NCBI RefSeq assembly: GCF_013393905.1
Contig: NZ_CP040272.1
Location: 6,147,501 to 6,211,500, forward strand
Origin: Nostoc sp. C052
GTDB lineage: Bacteria > Cyanobacteriota > Cyanobacteriia > Cyanobacteriales > Nostocaceae
Length of the DNA stretch: 64,000 bases
Direction: 5' to 3'
This document shows positions 34,236 through 42,582 of the stretch, one piece after another; position 1 is the stretch's first letter, and each line of letters starts with the position of its first letter. Made by a program: the position numbers and the translations under genes. Below the pieces are notes generated by a model that was not told the origin of the DNA, did no database searches, and saw nothing but the letters and a program-made list of their open reading frames with translations.

Positions 34236-35228
34236 ATGGATGCTAATGAACTTCTTCAGCGATATGAAAATGGAGAAACAAAATTTATTGAGGCAAACTT
34301 AAATGGAGTAAATTTATTTGGTGCAGACTTGATTGGTATAGCTTTGAATAAAGCAGATTTGGGTAATGCTATCCTAATTTTTAGCTATCTAAATCGAGGA
34401 ATCCTAAATAAAGCAAATCTAGTTTGTACAAAGCTCAGTGGCGCGAACTTAAATCAGGCAAGTTTAATCAGTGCCAACCTGCATGATGCTAATTTACATG
34501 GTGCAACTTTGCAGGGTGCTGATTTACGTAATGCCAATTTAACTTTGGCGTATATGTTAGATACTAACTTGATGGATGCCGATTTGCGTGGTGCAGATTT
34601 GAGTGGTGCAAATCTAACTGGTGCGTGCTTGCGTGGTGCTAACCTGCGAGAAGAAAAGAGAGTGTATTCTGCTAGTTTACGGGGTGCTAACCTGCATAAA
34701 GCTGACCTGCGAGGCGCTGATTTAACTGGTGTAGATTTATCTAAAGTTGATTTGAGTGGTGCTAACTTGAGTGAGGCAACGCTACGTTATGCCGATTTGA
34801 GTGACGCTAACCTGAGTGAAGCGATTTTGTATAATGCCTCTCTGGCAGATACTAACATTGGGGGTGCTAATTTAAAAGGTGCTAACCTGATGAACGCCAG
34901 GCTGGAACGGTCAAATCTTATTGATGCTGAACTTACAGGTGTTAACTTGTATGGTGCAATTATGCCAGATGCTAAACTGACTAGATGCCAGATGAGTGGA
35001 GTCAACCTGAGTTTTGCAAGGTTAAATAGAGTTGATTTAAGTCGGGCTAACCTACGTGGCGCTAACCTCACGGAAGCAGACTTAGTTGATGCCTATCTTG
35101 CTAGGACAAACTTGACTGGCGCTAATTTAAGTAAGGCAAATCTAATCAGAGCAGAAATGAGTAGTACAAATCTAACTGGTGCAGATTTGCGTGGTGCAGT
35201 TATGCCTGATGGAACAATTAACGATTAA
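34236..35228 (+). CDS. Pentapeptide-repeat protein
   Basis: Most of the 330 residues are A(D/N)LXX pentapeptides, from about residue 20 to the end (for example ANLNGVNLFGADL, ADLRGADLSGANLTGACLRG, ADLTGVDLSKVDLSGANL), about 55 units. They should fold as a right-handed quadrilateral beta-helix, two proteins' length of which resembles a DNA-mimic rod in some relatives; many others have unknown roles in cyanobacteria. A short helical cap (MDANELLQRYENGETKF) precedes the repeat, as usual. A small interruption near 140-147 (REEKRVYSAS) breaks the register. There is no signal peptide, so it is cytoplasmic. It may be co-transcribed with the gene before it. Confidence 0.93.
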   Translation: MDANELLQRYENGETKFIEANLNGVNLFGADLIGIALNKADLGNAILIFSYLNRGILNKANLVCTKLSGANLNQASLISANLHDANLHGATLQGADLRNANLTLAYMLDTNLMDADLRGADLSGANLTGACLRGANLREEKRVYSASLRGANLHKADLRGADLTGVDLSKVDLSGANLSEATLRYADLSDANLSEAILYNASLADTNIGGANLKGANLMNARLERSNLIDAELTGVNLYGAIMPDAKLTRCQMSGVNLSFARLNRVDLSRANLRGANLTEADLVDAYLARTNLTGANLSKANLIRAEMSSTNLTGADLRGAVMPDGTIND

Positions 35229-35296
35229 AAATCTAAAAATATATATGGGCAATACCCACTATTTTGTCATAGTAGGTACTGCCCAAATACTAACTT

Positions 35297-36643
35297 TTAC
35301 TCACCAGTAATCGACAGTTCATTAACCCAGATTTTCGGGCAAACTCCCCCTGGCGTTAACTCTGGTTCTTTTTCTACATAAATAATTGACTTCAAGAGTT
35401 CTAAGAAATCGCCGGCAACTGTTGCTGACTCAATACTCGTCTTAACACCCTTGTTAACTAGCCAACCATCAAACGGCAAAGAAAAGGAACCCTGCAAGGC
35501 TTTAACTCCAGCATGGAGAGCTTGTAAATCATCGATAAGAATCACATTTTCAGCCGTTTCTAAGCTAAACTCCTGCTCAGGAGTTGCTGTTGAAAAAACG
35601 TGATAAAAGTTGGGACTGACGCTGACTTTTGCACCAATACTGGCATTACCCGTTGGCTGGGCATTTAACCTTTTAGCAGTGCCAGCACTATGAAGAAATC
35701 CCGTTAAAATGCCATTTTCAATCAGCGAAATCTGACGAGTAGGAGTTCCTTCACCATCAAAACTTTCTGCACCTACATTAGCTGGGTGCAAGGCATCATC
35801 ATAAACCGAAAGCAAAGGAGAAGCAATTTGCTTTCCTAAATCATCAGGAGTTGATAGGCTTTGATTGTCTAGAATACTTTGGGCATTGAATAAGTTAGAA
35901 AAACCACCCAGCAGACTTAAAAAAGCTTCTGCTGAGAAAACAACTCGATATTTGCCAGTTTTGATTTTTTCATAGTTCAAGTGGCTGATAGTTTTATCGG
36001 CGGTTTCTTTGATGCAACCATTAATATCGAGATTATCTAAACTTTGGTTGATTCTAAAAGCACCTGCACTACGCGGTTTTTTTCCTTCTTCCTCAGTTTT
36101 ACTGTAAAGATAAACTGATGCCAAAGAGTGAGATTCAGTTCTGACTGCACCATCGCTATTGAGATAGAATCTGTCAATATCTCTTTGTGATAAACCGTTA
36201 TAAGGTACACCTTTAATTGCTGGATGCGCTGCTAGTAATTCTTTTTCAGCTACCAACAATTTTTCTATGAGTTCAGCAACAGGTGCTTGGGGTGCTTTAT
36301 CCTGAGGTTTATTTGGGATAGGGACAGTAGCCTCTGGACTAAAATCAGGAACATTTTCTTTAACACCAAAGAAGCTAGCTTCGTAGGCAGTTTTCAAGGC
36401 TAATTCCAGTCCCTTGGGGTCTACATCTGTGGTGCTGGTGACACCCATTGTATTATCTTCATTCCAGACACGAACAGTAACACCAGAGCGATTTGAAGCT
36501 TTGACTTGTTTTGGCTCACCTTGGTCTACTTGCACGCTAGTGTCATCTACTGTTGAGCCATAAATGTCGAATTTCTTAATACCAAGCTTCTCAGCATTGT
36601 CCTTGGCAGAATTTGCAATCTCATTGATATTTGGCATAGTCAA
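35297..36643 (-). CDS. tldE: TldE/PmbA family metalloprotease partner subunit
   Basis: A 448-residue member of the TldD/PmbA family. In the studied TldD-TldE protease, TldE is the catalytically silent partner and TldD holds the zinc site; consistent with this, no HExxxH is seen here. Recognisable blocks are DIYGSTVDDTSVQVDQGEP, SGVTVRVWNEDNTMGVTSTT, GEGTPTRQISLIENGILTGF and SFSLPFDGWLVNKG. The complex processes peptides, for example microcin B17 precursor and, with CcdA, antitoxin. It lies downstream of tldD on the same strand, 250 bp away, with an AT-rich spacer and possibly its own promoter. Confidence 0.9.
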   Translation of the reverse strand: MTMPNINEIANSAKDNAEKLGIKKFDIYGSTVDDTSVQVDQGEPKQVKASNRSGVTVRVWNEDNTMGVTSTTDVDPKGLELALKTAYEASFFGVKENVPDFSPEATVPIPNKPQDKAPQAPVAELIEKLLVAEKELLAAHPAIKGVPYNGLSQRDIDRFYLNSDGAVRTESHSLASVYLYSKTEEEGKKPRSAGAFRINQSLDNLDINGCIKETADKTISHLNYEKIKTGKYRVVFSAEAFLSLLGGFSNLFNAQSILDNQSLSTPDDLGKQIASPLLSVYDDALHPANVGAESFDGEGTPTRQISLIENGILTGFLHSAGTAKRLNAQPTGNASIGAKVSVSPNFYHVFSTATPEQEFSLETAENVILIDDLQALHAGVKALQGSFSLPFDGWLVNKGVKTSIESATVAGDFLELLKSIIYVEKEPELTPGGVCPKIWVNELSITGE

Positions 36644-36890
36644 TTTTGGATTTTAGATTTTGAATTGGAAGCGATTTTATTTTGAAGATTAGATTTTGGA
36701 TTTTGGATGTTAAGCTTTTCCACATAATCAAGTTTATTTGTACTTCCTGGGCGGGTGAGACACCCACCCCACAAGAAATGTACAATTGAATATTATGCCA
36801 AGTAGATGTGGTTTAGCTGATGACTTAATATTTGTCTCACAGCTTTTTATTGAGATAATATCCTAATCATTCACAATCCAAAATCCAATA

Positions 36891-38363
36891 TTATCTTCCA
36901 CCAACGGTAATAGAATCAACCTTAATATGGGGTTGCCCAACTGTGGTGTAAATACTGCCACTAACGGAACCACAAAATCCTGGTGCAATTTCCAAATCTT
37001 GAGAACACATGGAAATTTTATTCATAATTTCCTTAGCTTCACCAATAAGTATTGCTCCCTTTAGTGGTTTGGTGATTTTGCCATTTTCAATCAAATAAGC
37101 TTCATCAACACTAAAGTTAAATTGACCTGTAGCACCAACGCTACCGCCACCCATCTTTTTGCAGTAAATGCCTTTATCAACAGAGGCAAATAATTCATCA
37201 ATTGTGTATTCGCCAGAATCGATATAAGTGTTACGCATCCGGCTAGCGGCGGCATAGGTATAATTTTGGCGGCGTCCACTTCCTGTTCTGGGGTGTCCGG
37301 TGCGTGTAGAACCTGTTCTATCTGCTAAGAAGTTTTTGAGAACGCCTTTTTCAATCAATAGGGTTCTTTGAGCAGGCATACCTTCGTCATCCATGTCAAT
37401 TGTCCCGAAGGCATTTTCAGAGCGACCTTCATCCCAGGCTGTCAAGCTTTCGTGGGCAATTTTTTCGCCTTTTTTGTCAGCAAAGGGAGAGGTATTGCGT
37501 TCGATTTGGGTAGTTTCTAGCAGGTGTCCACAAGCTTCGTGGAAGATTACGCCACCAAAGTGGTTGGCCATAATGATGGGGTAAGTACCCGATTCCACGT
37601 AATCTGCGTAGAGCATTTTGCCAGCCGATTCTGCTATTTTTTCAGCAGCTTGTTGAGAATCCCAAGTTCTCAAGAAGTTAGCATCGCTAGTATTACCCGC
37701 GCGATCGCCAATTGAGCTACGATTAGCACCATCAGCACACAATAGGTTAAATCCGACTGATTGGGTGAGGCGAATATCACGGGCGAAAGTACCGTCACTA
37801 GCAGCGATTAAAACTTCTTGCCAATCTCGGAAATAGGTAGCACGCCGCGATTGGACGTGGCTAGCTTTTTGCTTCAGGTGAGCAGTACCCTCAAGGAGGA
37901 TTTCTCCCATTTCTCGGATGGAACTACACACTGGTAGCCAGGCATCTTTACCTCTTTTGGTAGCGTAATCTCTCAATAATTCCAGATTTATTTCTGGGAT
38001 GAAAGCCTTCGCCGTGGGTAGTTGTAATCCCAAGATAGAAAGACCTTTTTCTAAGGCTGCTTTCAAACCGGAAAATGAAAGGTCATTGGTGCTAACGTAG
38101 CAGTCAGCTTTACCGCGAAATACTCTGACTCCCGCGCCTGTAGATAGACTAGGTGAAATACTAGTGATGGCGTCGTCTTCTGCAAGAGAACTAATATAGT
38201 TGCGACGTTCTAAAAATAATTCGATGAAGTCAGCGCCAGCGGCGCGTCCTAATCCCAGAAGGGTAGCCAGGGGGGCTTCCCAGGTTTCATCGAAACGCTC
38301 TGGTGTGGAGGAATATTGGAGGGTGGGAAGTTGATTCGAGAGAAGTAGCGTACTTGTAAGCAT
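36891..38363 (-). CDS. tldD: TldD metalloprotease subunit
   Basis: The 490-residue (from ATG 38363) protein has the zinc-binding HEACGH motif in GGVIFHEACGHLLE near residue 275 and the family blocks FIELFLERRNYISSLAEDDAITS, GAGVRVFRGKADCYVSTND, RTLLIEKGVLKNFLADR and NTYIDSGEYTIDELFASVDKG. It is the catalytic partner of the TldE-like protein encoded next. The open frame extends to 38474, but the start is placed at MLTSTLLLSNQ, since the extra 37 residues abut a MITE and lack similarity to the family. The C-terminus SITVGGR is typical. Confidence 0.93.
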   Translation of the reverse strand: MLTSTLLLSNQLPTLQYSSTPERFDETWEAPLATLLGLGRAAGADFIELFLERRNYISSLAEDDAITSISPSLSTGAGVRVFRGKADCYVSTNDLSFSGLKAALEKGLSILGLQLPTAKAFIPEINLELLRDYATKRGKDAWLPVCSSIREMGEILLEGTAHLKQKASHVQSRRATYFRDWQEVLIAASDGTFARDIRLTQSVGFNLLCADGANRSSIGDRAGNTSDANFLRTWDSQQAAEKIAESAGKMLYADYVESGTYPIIMANHFGGVIFHEACGHLLETTQIERNTSPFADKKGEKIAHESLTAWDEGRSENAFGTIDMDDEGMPAQRTLLIEKGVLKNFLADRTGSTRTGHPRTGSGRRQNYTYAAASRMRNTYIDSGEYTIDELFASVDKGIYCKKMGGGSVGATGQFNFSVDEAYLIENGKITKPLKGAILIGEAKEIMNKISMCSQDLEIAPGFCGSVSGSIYTTVGQPHIKVDSITVGGR

Positions 38364-38471
38364 GGGTAGCCTCGTCTGCTGGCGTAGTTCAGAGATTTGA
38401 CTGAAAAATCCTGGTGTGTTCAGTCTAACAAATGAGTTAAAGTCACTGTTGGTAGAAAGGTGTGTGGATTT

Positions 38472-38590
38472 CAATACTTCTCGGTTAAGGGGGAAAGGGA
38501 AAAGGGAAAGAAAAAACCTTTAACCCAAACCCAGTACCCTTTACCCCAAACCCGATTCCGCGTTAAAAATGCAAAACCCGAGAAGTATTG
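38472..38590. mobile_element. MITE, CAATAC family copy C, with 10-bp target duplication
   Basis: CAATACTTCTCGG (38472-38484) and CCGAGAAGTATTG (38578-38590) are perfect inverted repeats of 13 bp. The element is 119 bp. Flanks GTGTGGATTT (38462-38471) and GTGTGGATTT (38591-38600) are identical 10-bp direct repeats, a clear target site duplication and sign of recent insertion. Confidence 0.92.
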
Positions 38591-38662
38591 GTGTGGATTT
38601 TACTCCTCTTCAGCAACGCCTTGGCAAATTAGCCCATACAGTAGAAGTTTGGGACTATATAA

Positions 38663-38692
38663 ACAAAACCCGCCTTTGCGGGCTTTATTTTG
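38663..38692 (-). terminator. Short GC hairpin terminator downstream of the glycosyltransferase cluster
   Basis: On the minus strand CCCGC-AAAG-GCGGG is followed by TTTTGTTT; on the plus strand it is followed by CTTTATTTT, so it may work both ways. The minus-strand cluster that ends at 38916 is the nearest transcript to end here. Confidence 0.6.
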
Positions 38693-38915
38693 AAAATTCA
38701 CACCCTTGAGGATGTCGCTGGAAAATGAGATGCACCTAATATATATGTATTTAAGTGGCACTCTTCTTAACGAAGAGAGTTATGAGTTAGGAGTGGAACA
38801 TAAGAAATTCCACCTATGGACAGCATACATAAGCTTTTTGACGACTAACTCATCTTAAATATGTAATCTTGTTTACTGCAAACGTTTAATTTAATCTAGA
38901 CTATCCTGCTCAGAT

Positions 38916-39740
38916 TTATTTGCGATTTGCCATTTTCAGTGGGATTCTTGCTGTTTCTTGCTCATTGAAAGTCTGAGCTAAATTAGAAGTTGGTGCTGTC
39001 GATACTAGATTCTTAAACAACAACTTTAGGGTTCGAGTAATAGTTTTAAGAATTTTCATTTTGCTAGCACTAGGCTTTTGATCGTATCTCAAAACCATTG
39101 GAATTTCTACGATTTTTGGTTTGAGGACTTTGGCTTTCAGCAGTAAATCTATCATGCAGGCAAATCCACTTTCAGTGAATAGATTGTCTCCATAATACAT
39201 ATCCAGTTTAGTGAGGAAAGTACGGTTATATAGTCTATAGCCACAAGTGTAGTCTCTTACACCTCGTACACGGGCGGCAATTCTAAAAAGCCAGCTGGCT
39301 CCATAACTCATAAACTCTCTGAATTTTGATAAGCCTATGACTTTAGAGCCTTTTCGATATCTGGATGCGATCGCAATATCATAGCTACCAGCTATCATAG
39401 TGTCATACATCTTTATTAACAGTTCTGGTGGCTGAGTGTTGTCGCAATCCATCGCCGCTAAAAAATCGCCTTCTTGAGAAATTTCTAAGAAAGTTGTGAA
39501 ACCTGTTTTAATTGCTTGACCTAAACCAGCATTTTTGGGATGTTGGACTAATTTTAGTAATATACCCAGTGATTGAGATTCTTCTAAAGCAGTTTGAGCA
39601 GTTGCATCACTACTACCATCATCAACCAGAATCAGTTTTATCTCCATTTTAGAGATTTGCTGCAATGTCTGAAACTTTTTGAACAAGGGGCGAATTGATT
39701 CTTGCTCGTTGTATGCGGGTAAAAGAACAAAAAGACTCAT
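38916..39740 (-). CDS. GT2 family glycosyltransferase (dolichyl-phosphate mannose synthase / ArnC-like)
   Basis: A 274-residue GT-A type glycosyltransferase. The N-terminal core has LLPAYNEQESI (6-16) and LILVDDGSSDATAQTA (about 37-51), then PKNAGLGQAIKTGF and the metal site AMDCDNTQPPELL (DxD-type at about 95-97). SRYRKGSKV and YTCGYRLYNR follow. No transmembrane helix is present in the C-terminus, as in soluble DPM1-type enzymes rather than GtrB/ArnC. It probably transfers a sugar from a nucleotide sugar to polyprenyl phosphate. The gene is the last of a minus-strand cluster: two small transporters, an FAD enzyme and this, with short gaps. Confidence 0.88.
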   Translation of the reverse strand: MSLFVLLPAYNEQESIRPLFKKFQTLQQISKMEIKLILVDDGSSDATAQTALEESQSLGILLKLVQHPKNAGLGQAIKTGFTTFLEISQEGDFLAAMDCDNTQPPELLIKMYDTMIAGSYDIAIASRYRKGSKVIGLSKFREFMSYGASWLFRIAARVRGVRDYTCGYRLYNRTFLTKLDMYYGDNLFTESGFACMIDLLLKAKVLKPKIVEIPMVLRYDQKPSASKMKILKTITRTLKLLFKNLVSTAPTSNLAQTFNEQETARIPLKMANRK

Positions 39741-39785
39741 AAATAACTCCTGTGATTTTTAAAATAAAATACCAGTGCTCAAATT

Positions 39786-41090
39786 TCAAGAATTCAGTAA
39801 TGTTGATTTTTTGAGGAATTCATCAACCTGTCGCACAACTGCGTTGTTGTTAACGCTATCATTGACCAACTGTGAGGTATTGACAACGAAAAAATCATCG
39901 TTTTCTGTACTCACTTTGGGAACAAGACTTGAATAATTTAAAACTTGTAGTGGCTGCACTTTAATAGCTCGATTGATGTGTGCTGCTACGATGTCATCTT
40001 CTTTCAGTTCTGGGAACATCAAACGTATTCCCTGGAAAAATACTTGGCGTAATTCCTCATCTGGTTGTTTTAACAAGGCGTCAGTAGAAAGTATATATTT
40101 GGGTAGGAATGTCATATGATATCCTGCTGTCTCTTGTAAAGAAACTAAGTTGCTCATACCGATAACTCCAGTAAAGGGAATACTCCTATCGGCTATATTT
40201 ACTACGTAATAAGGAATTAGAGCCTTGCGAGTAATAAGTACCATACAAATTACACCCAGGTATTCTACTGTTTCATTACTGTCTGAAACTTTTACCAATT
40301 CATTAGAAGTAACCTGTTCCAAAATATTAACTGGGCCAGTAAAAATGACTTTTTCAAAATGTTCTTTTTTCCCCTGATATTCTACCCACATTCCACCCCC
40401 TGGGTCAGGTGCAATATATTCTACCGAAACACCTGTGTGGATATGACCTCCAGCCGCGTAAATTAATTTTTCTATCCGATCAAAAACAGTTTTATAACCG
40501 CCTGAAACATAACCAAGTTGTTCTTTATTTAATGAAGAATCACGGGCTGAAAATAGCCGTTTAATATAAGCCCAAATAAAAACTGCTGATATTCGCTTAT
40601 AGTTCTCTCCTAATTTGGATAAAAGCAAGGGTTTCCAGAGCTTTTCGTATGTGTTTCTTCCACCGAGTTTTAGTAACCAATCTTCAACTAAAATCTTCTC
40701 TAAGCGCCGCCAGTTATTCAGGCGTGAACCATACAGAAGAGTAAAAGCTAACCTAATTTTACCGATAATTCCAAACAGAGGAAAGCGCAGAAACTCTATA
40801 GCATTACTAATAGAATAAAACTTTTTATTGTCATAGAACCCTGTTAAACTCCGATGCCAACGCAGTTTATCCCCAAGACCAATATCTCTAATAAAATTTA
40901 TTAAGTGAGTATCAGAAGGGAGGATAACGTGATAAAAGCGATCCCAGGTAAACAACCCATAATCATGATAAGTAGTAAGTCCACCAAGCTGCTTATTGCT
41001 ATCAAAAACGGTGACTGTATGTCCTTGATGTGAAAGACGTTGAGCTAATACCAACCCAGTTATACCCCCGCCAACAATGCCTATATTCAT
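39786..41090 (-). CDS. NAD(P)/FAD-dependent oxidoreductase (amine oxidase / protoporphyrinogen oxidase-like)
   Basis: The 434-residue protein starts with a Rossmann FAD loop MNIGIVGGGITGLVLAQRLS and HTVTVFDSNKQLGGLTTY (GxGxxG and GG motifs). The middle region contains YVSGGYKTVFDRIEKLI and the FAD/substrate region GGHIHTGVSVEYI, the order of protoporphyrinogen- or UDP-sugar-type flavoenzymes. The substrate is not visible. Its position between a polyprenyl-phosphate-type glycosyltransferase and two small transporters suggests it modifies a lipid-linked sugar or its carrier. The stop lies 45 bp before the glycosyltransferase start, so co-transcription is likely. Confidence 0.85.
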   Translation of the reverse strand: MNIGIVGGGITGLVLAQRLSHQGHTVTVFDSNKQLGGLTTYHDYGLFTWDRFYHVILPSDTHLINFIRDIGLGDKLRWHRSLTGFYDNKKFYSISNAIEFLRFPLFGIIGKIRLAFTLLYGSRLNNWRRLEKILVEDWLLKLGGRNTYEKLWKPLLLSKLGENYKRISAVFIWAYIKRLFSARDSSLNKEQLGYVSGGYKTVFDRIEKLIYAAGGHIHTGVSVEYIAPDPGGGMWVEYQGKKEHFEKVIFTGPVNILEQVTSNELVKVSDSNETVEYLGVICMVLITRKALIPYYVVNIADRSIPFTGVIGMSNLVSLQETAGYHMTFLPKYILSTDALLKQPDEELRQVFFQGIRLMFPELKEDDIVAAHINRAIKVQPLQVLNYSSLVPKVSTENDDFFVVNTSQLVNDSVNNNAVVRQVDEFLKKSTLLNS

Positions 41091-41183
41091 AAATTTAGAT
41101 TTTTGTAGGAATGTTTTTGATATTTATCATTAGAGGCTTTTATATTTTAATATTAATAACCTGGATTATTGCCTATACAGCTA

Positions 41184-41540
41184 TTAGCTTACAACCAGAA
41201 CTACACCAGTGATGATAATGGAAATTCCTATCCATTGTTTCAATACAACCTGCTCTTTTAAAAGATAGTGAGAAGCAATGGGAATCAGTGCATACATCAA
41301 TCCTAGAACTGGAAATGCTTGACTCAAAGGAATTGTCCGCAAGACATAAAGCCACAATAGAGTCATAAATGTATAGCAGACAAACCAAATCAAAAAATAA
41401 CGAGAAAGTAACAGATTTAAGATAGATGCGCTTTCTCCTTTAGTAGGGCTAGAAATGTAAAGTCCGTATTTTAATGACAGGTTAGCTATTGTCCCAAATA
41501 AAACTACAAACATTAAAAGTAGCCAAGTAGTGATGTTCAT
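41184..41540 (-). CDS. Small EamA/SMR-like transporter, subunit 2 (ArnE/ArnF-like)
   Basis: The 118 residues hold four hydrophobic helices (about 4-21, 43-62, 67-88, 96-116), the topology of SMR or half-size EamA proteins. Helix 1 contains LLLMFVVLFGTIANLSLKYG; the next conserved part is LRTIPLSQAFPVLGLMYAL and the final helix is QWIGISIIITGVVLVV. Such halves act as dimers; ArnE and ArnF form a heterodimeric flippase for undecaprenyl-phosphate aminoarabinose. Here the neighbouring half-transporter 34 bp upstream would be the partner. The natural reading is a flippase for the lipid-linked sugar made by the cluster. Confidence 0.82.
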   Translation of the reverse strand: MNITTWLLLMFVVLFGTIANLSLKYGLYISSPTKGESASILNLLLSRYFLIWFVCYTFMTLLWLYVLRTIPLSQAFPVLGLMYALIPIASHYLLKEQVVLKQWIGISIIITGVVLVVS

Positions 41541-41574
41541 TTGTCAATACTTTGTTGTGGAATTTACTATAAAG

Positions 41575-41958
41575 TTATATAGACTTTTTCGGTGGAATAG
41601 CCACTAAAAGTACACCCATAAAAATAGTTATGACTCCTGCTATGCGAGTCAATGTAATCACCTCATTAAAAAAGTAGTAGGAGCCAAAAAGTATACCGAC
41701 ATAATTTAAACTAGTTAATGGATAAGCAATACTCAATTTTACAGAGCGCAAAGCCAATATCCAATTTGCTATTCCCAAACAATAAACACTAACAGCTAGT
41801 GCTAATTTTTGAATAAATTCCCATGTCAATATTCCCTCATTTGTATGACTCATGGTGTGTTTCATCAGCAATTGTCCAGAAATACTAAACAAAATACTGA
41901 CAAACAGAATGATATAAGGAATTATTTTAAAGTTTGAAGTTTGGGACATAGATTTCAT
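41575..41958 (-). CDS. Small EamA/SMR-like transporter, subunit 1 (ArnE/ArnF-like)
   Basis: A 127-residue protein with four predicted membrane helices (about 10-28, 50-70, 74-93, 101-121). Signature parts are FVSILFSISGQLLMKHTMSH, NWILALRSVKLSIAYPLTSL, NYVGILFGSYYFFNEVITLT and VITIFMGVLLVAIPPKKS, in keeping with the SMR/half-EamA group. It differs clearly from the second small transporter, so the two probably form a heterodimer, as with ArnE/ArnF. It is the first gene of the minus-strand cluster; the cluster promoter should lie in 41960-42200, where I see no clear boxes. Confidence 0.83.
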   Translation of the reverse strand: MKSMSQTSNFKIIPYIILFVSILFSISGQLLMKHTMSHTNEGILTWEFIQKLALAVSVYCLGIANWILALRSVKLSIAYPLTSLNYVGILFGSYYFFNEVITLTRIAGVITIFMGVLLVAIPPKKSI

Positions 41959-42234
41959 CGTACATTTGCCTCTATTCAGATATTAGGTATGAACCGGACA
42001 GTAAACAGCCCGTTGTTTTGAATGTTTCGGATCTCGGTTACACCTTCTCTGCAATTCGACCTCCACTTCAGTAAATAGACTACAAACTTAGTAAGGTTGA
42101 CTCATAATCAAAATAATCGTTGAAGCTCATTTTCTTAGAGTTAGTAATTAAATACTATGCAATGTAAATTCTCATATGGTTAGTTTATTATTGCAGCGTT
42201 CGATATGATTCGGAGTAGAGCGCACTGAATTGGT

Positions 42235-42582
42235 TTACTGAGTATACTTCCAGGCAAACTTTTTTTGCTTGGCTATTGGCACAATCAATTTCGTTTTTAC
42301 CCAACTGTGAATTGCAGAAGTTTTTAGTATCAGCCAGTTATCCTTCAACACTACTTTGAGCGCGATCGCAATATCTAGGCTATAAAGGATACAGATGTAA
42401 TAAAGGTTGAAAGCTTTTTCACAAATCACTTTTGGACAAAGTTTAGCAGTACGCTTAGGTGTAGCCTGTAGTAGACATCGTTTATCCTGAACTTGGACTC
42501 TAAACACATCTGCAACAGATGCAGCTAAACGAATAAAAATGGATTGCCAGAATTTTTGATTAATCCATTCATTAACTTTCAT
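42235..42582 (-). CDS. Hypothetical protein, 115 residues, doubtful
   Basis: The frame encodes a basic, Lys/Trp/Ile-rich protein with a hydrophobic central stretch (FNLYYICILYSLDIAIALKVV, which I split as two parts). CAGGA lies 10 nt before ATG 42582, a usable ribosome binding site. A HIP1 site lies inside (GCGATCGC near 42360). No family is recognised. It is isolated, with gene-poor DNA on the right and the transporter cluster on the left. It may be genuine or a chance frame. Confidence 0.35.
   Translation of the reverse strand: MKVNEWINQKFWQSIFIRLAASVADVFRVQVQDKRCLLQATPKRTAKLCPKVICEKAFNLYYICILYSLDIAIALKVVLKDNWLILKTSAIHSWVKTKLIVPIAKQKKFAWKYTQ

Noticed and set aside
38600..38709. Short plus-strand frame VDFTPLQQRLGKLAHTVEVW onwards after MITE copy C
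   Set aside because: It is only about 37 codons, runs through a terminator hairpin and has no clear start, so it cannot be supported as a gene.
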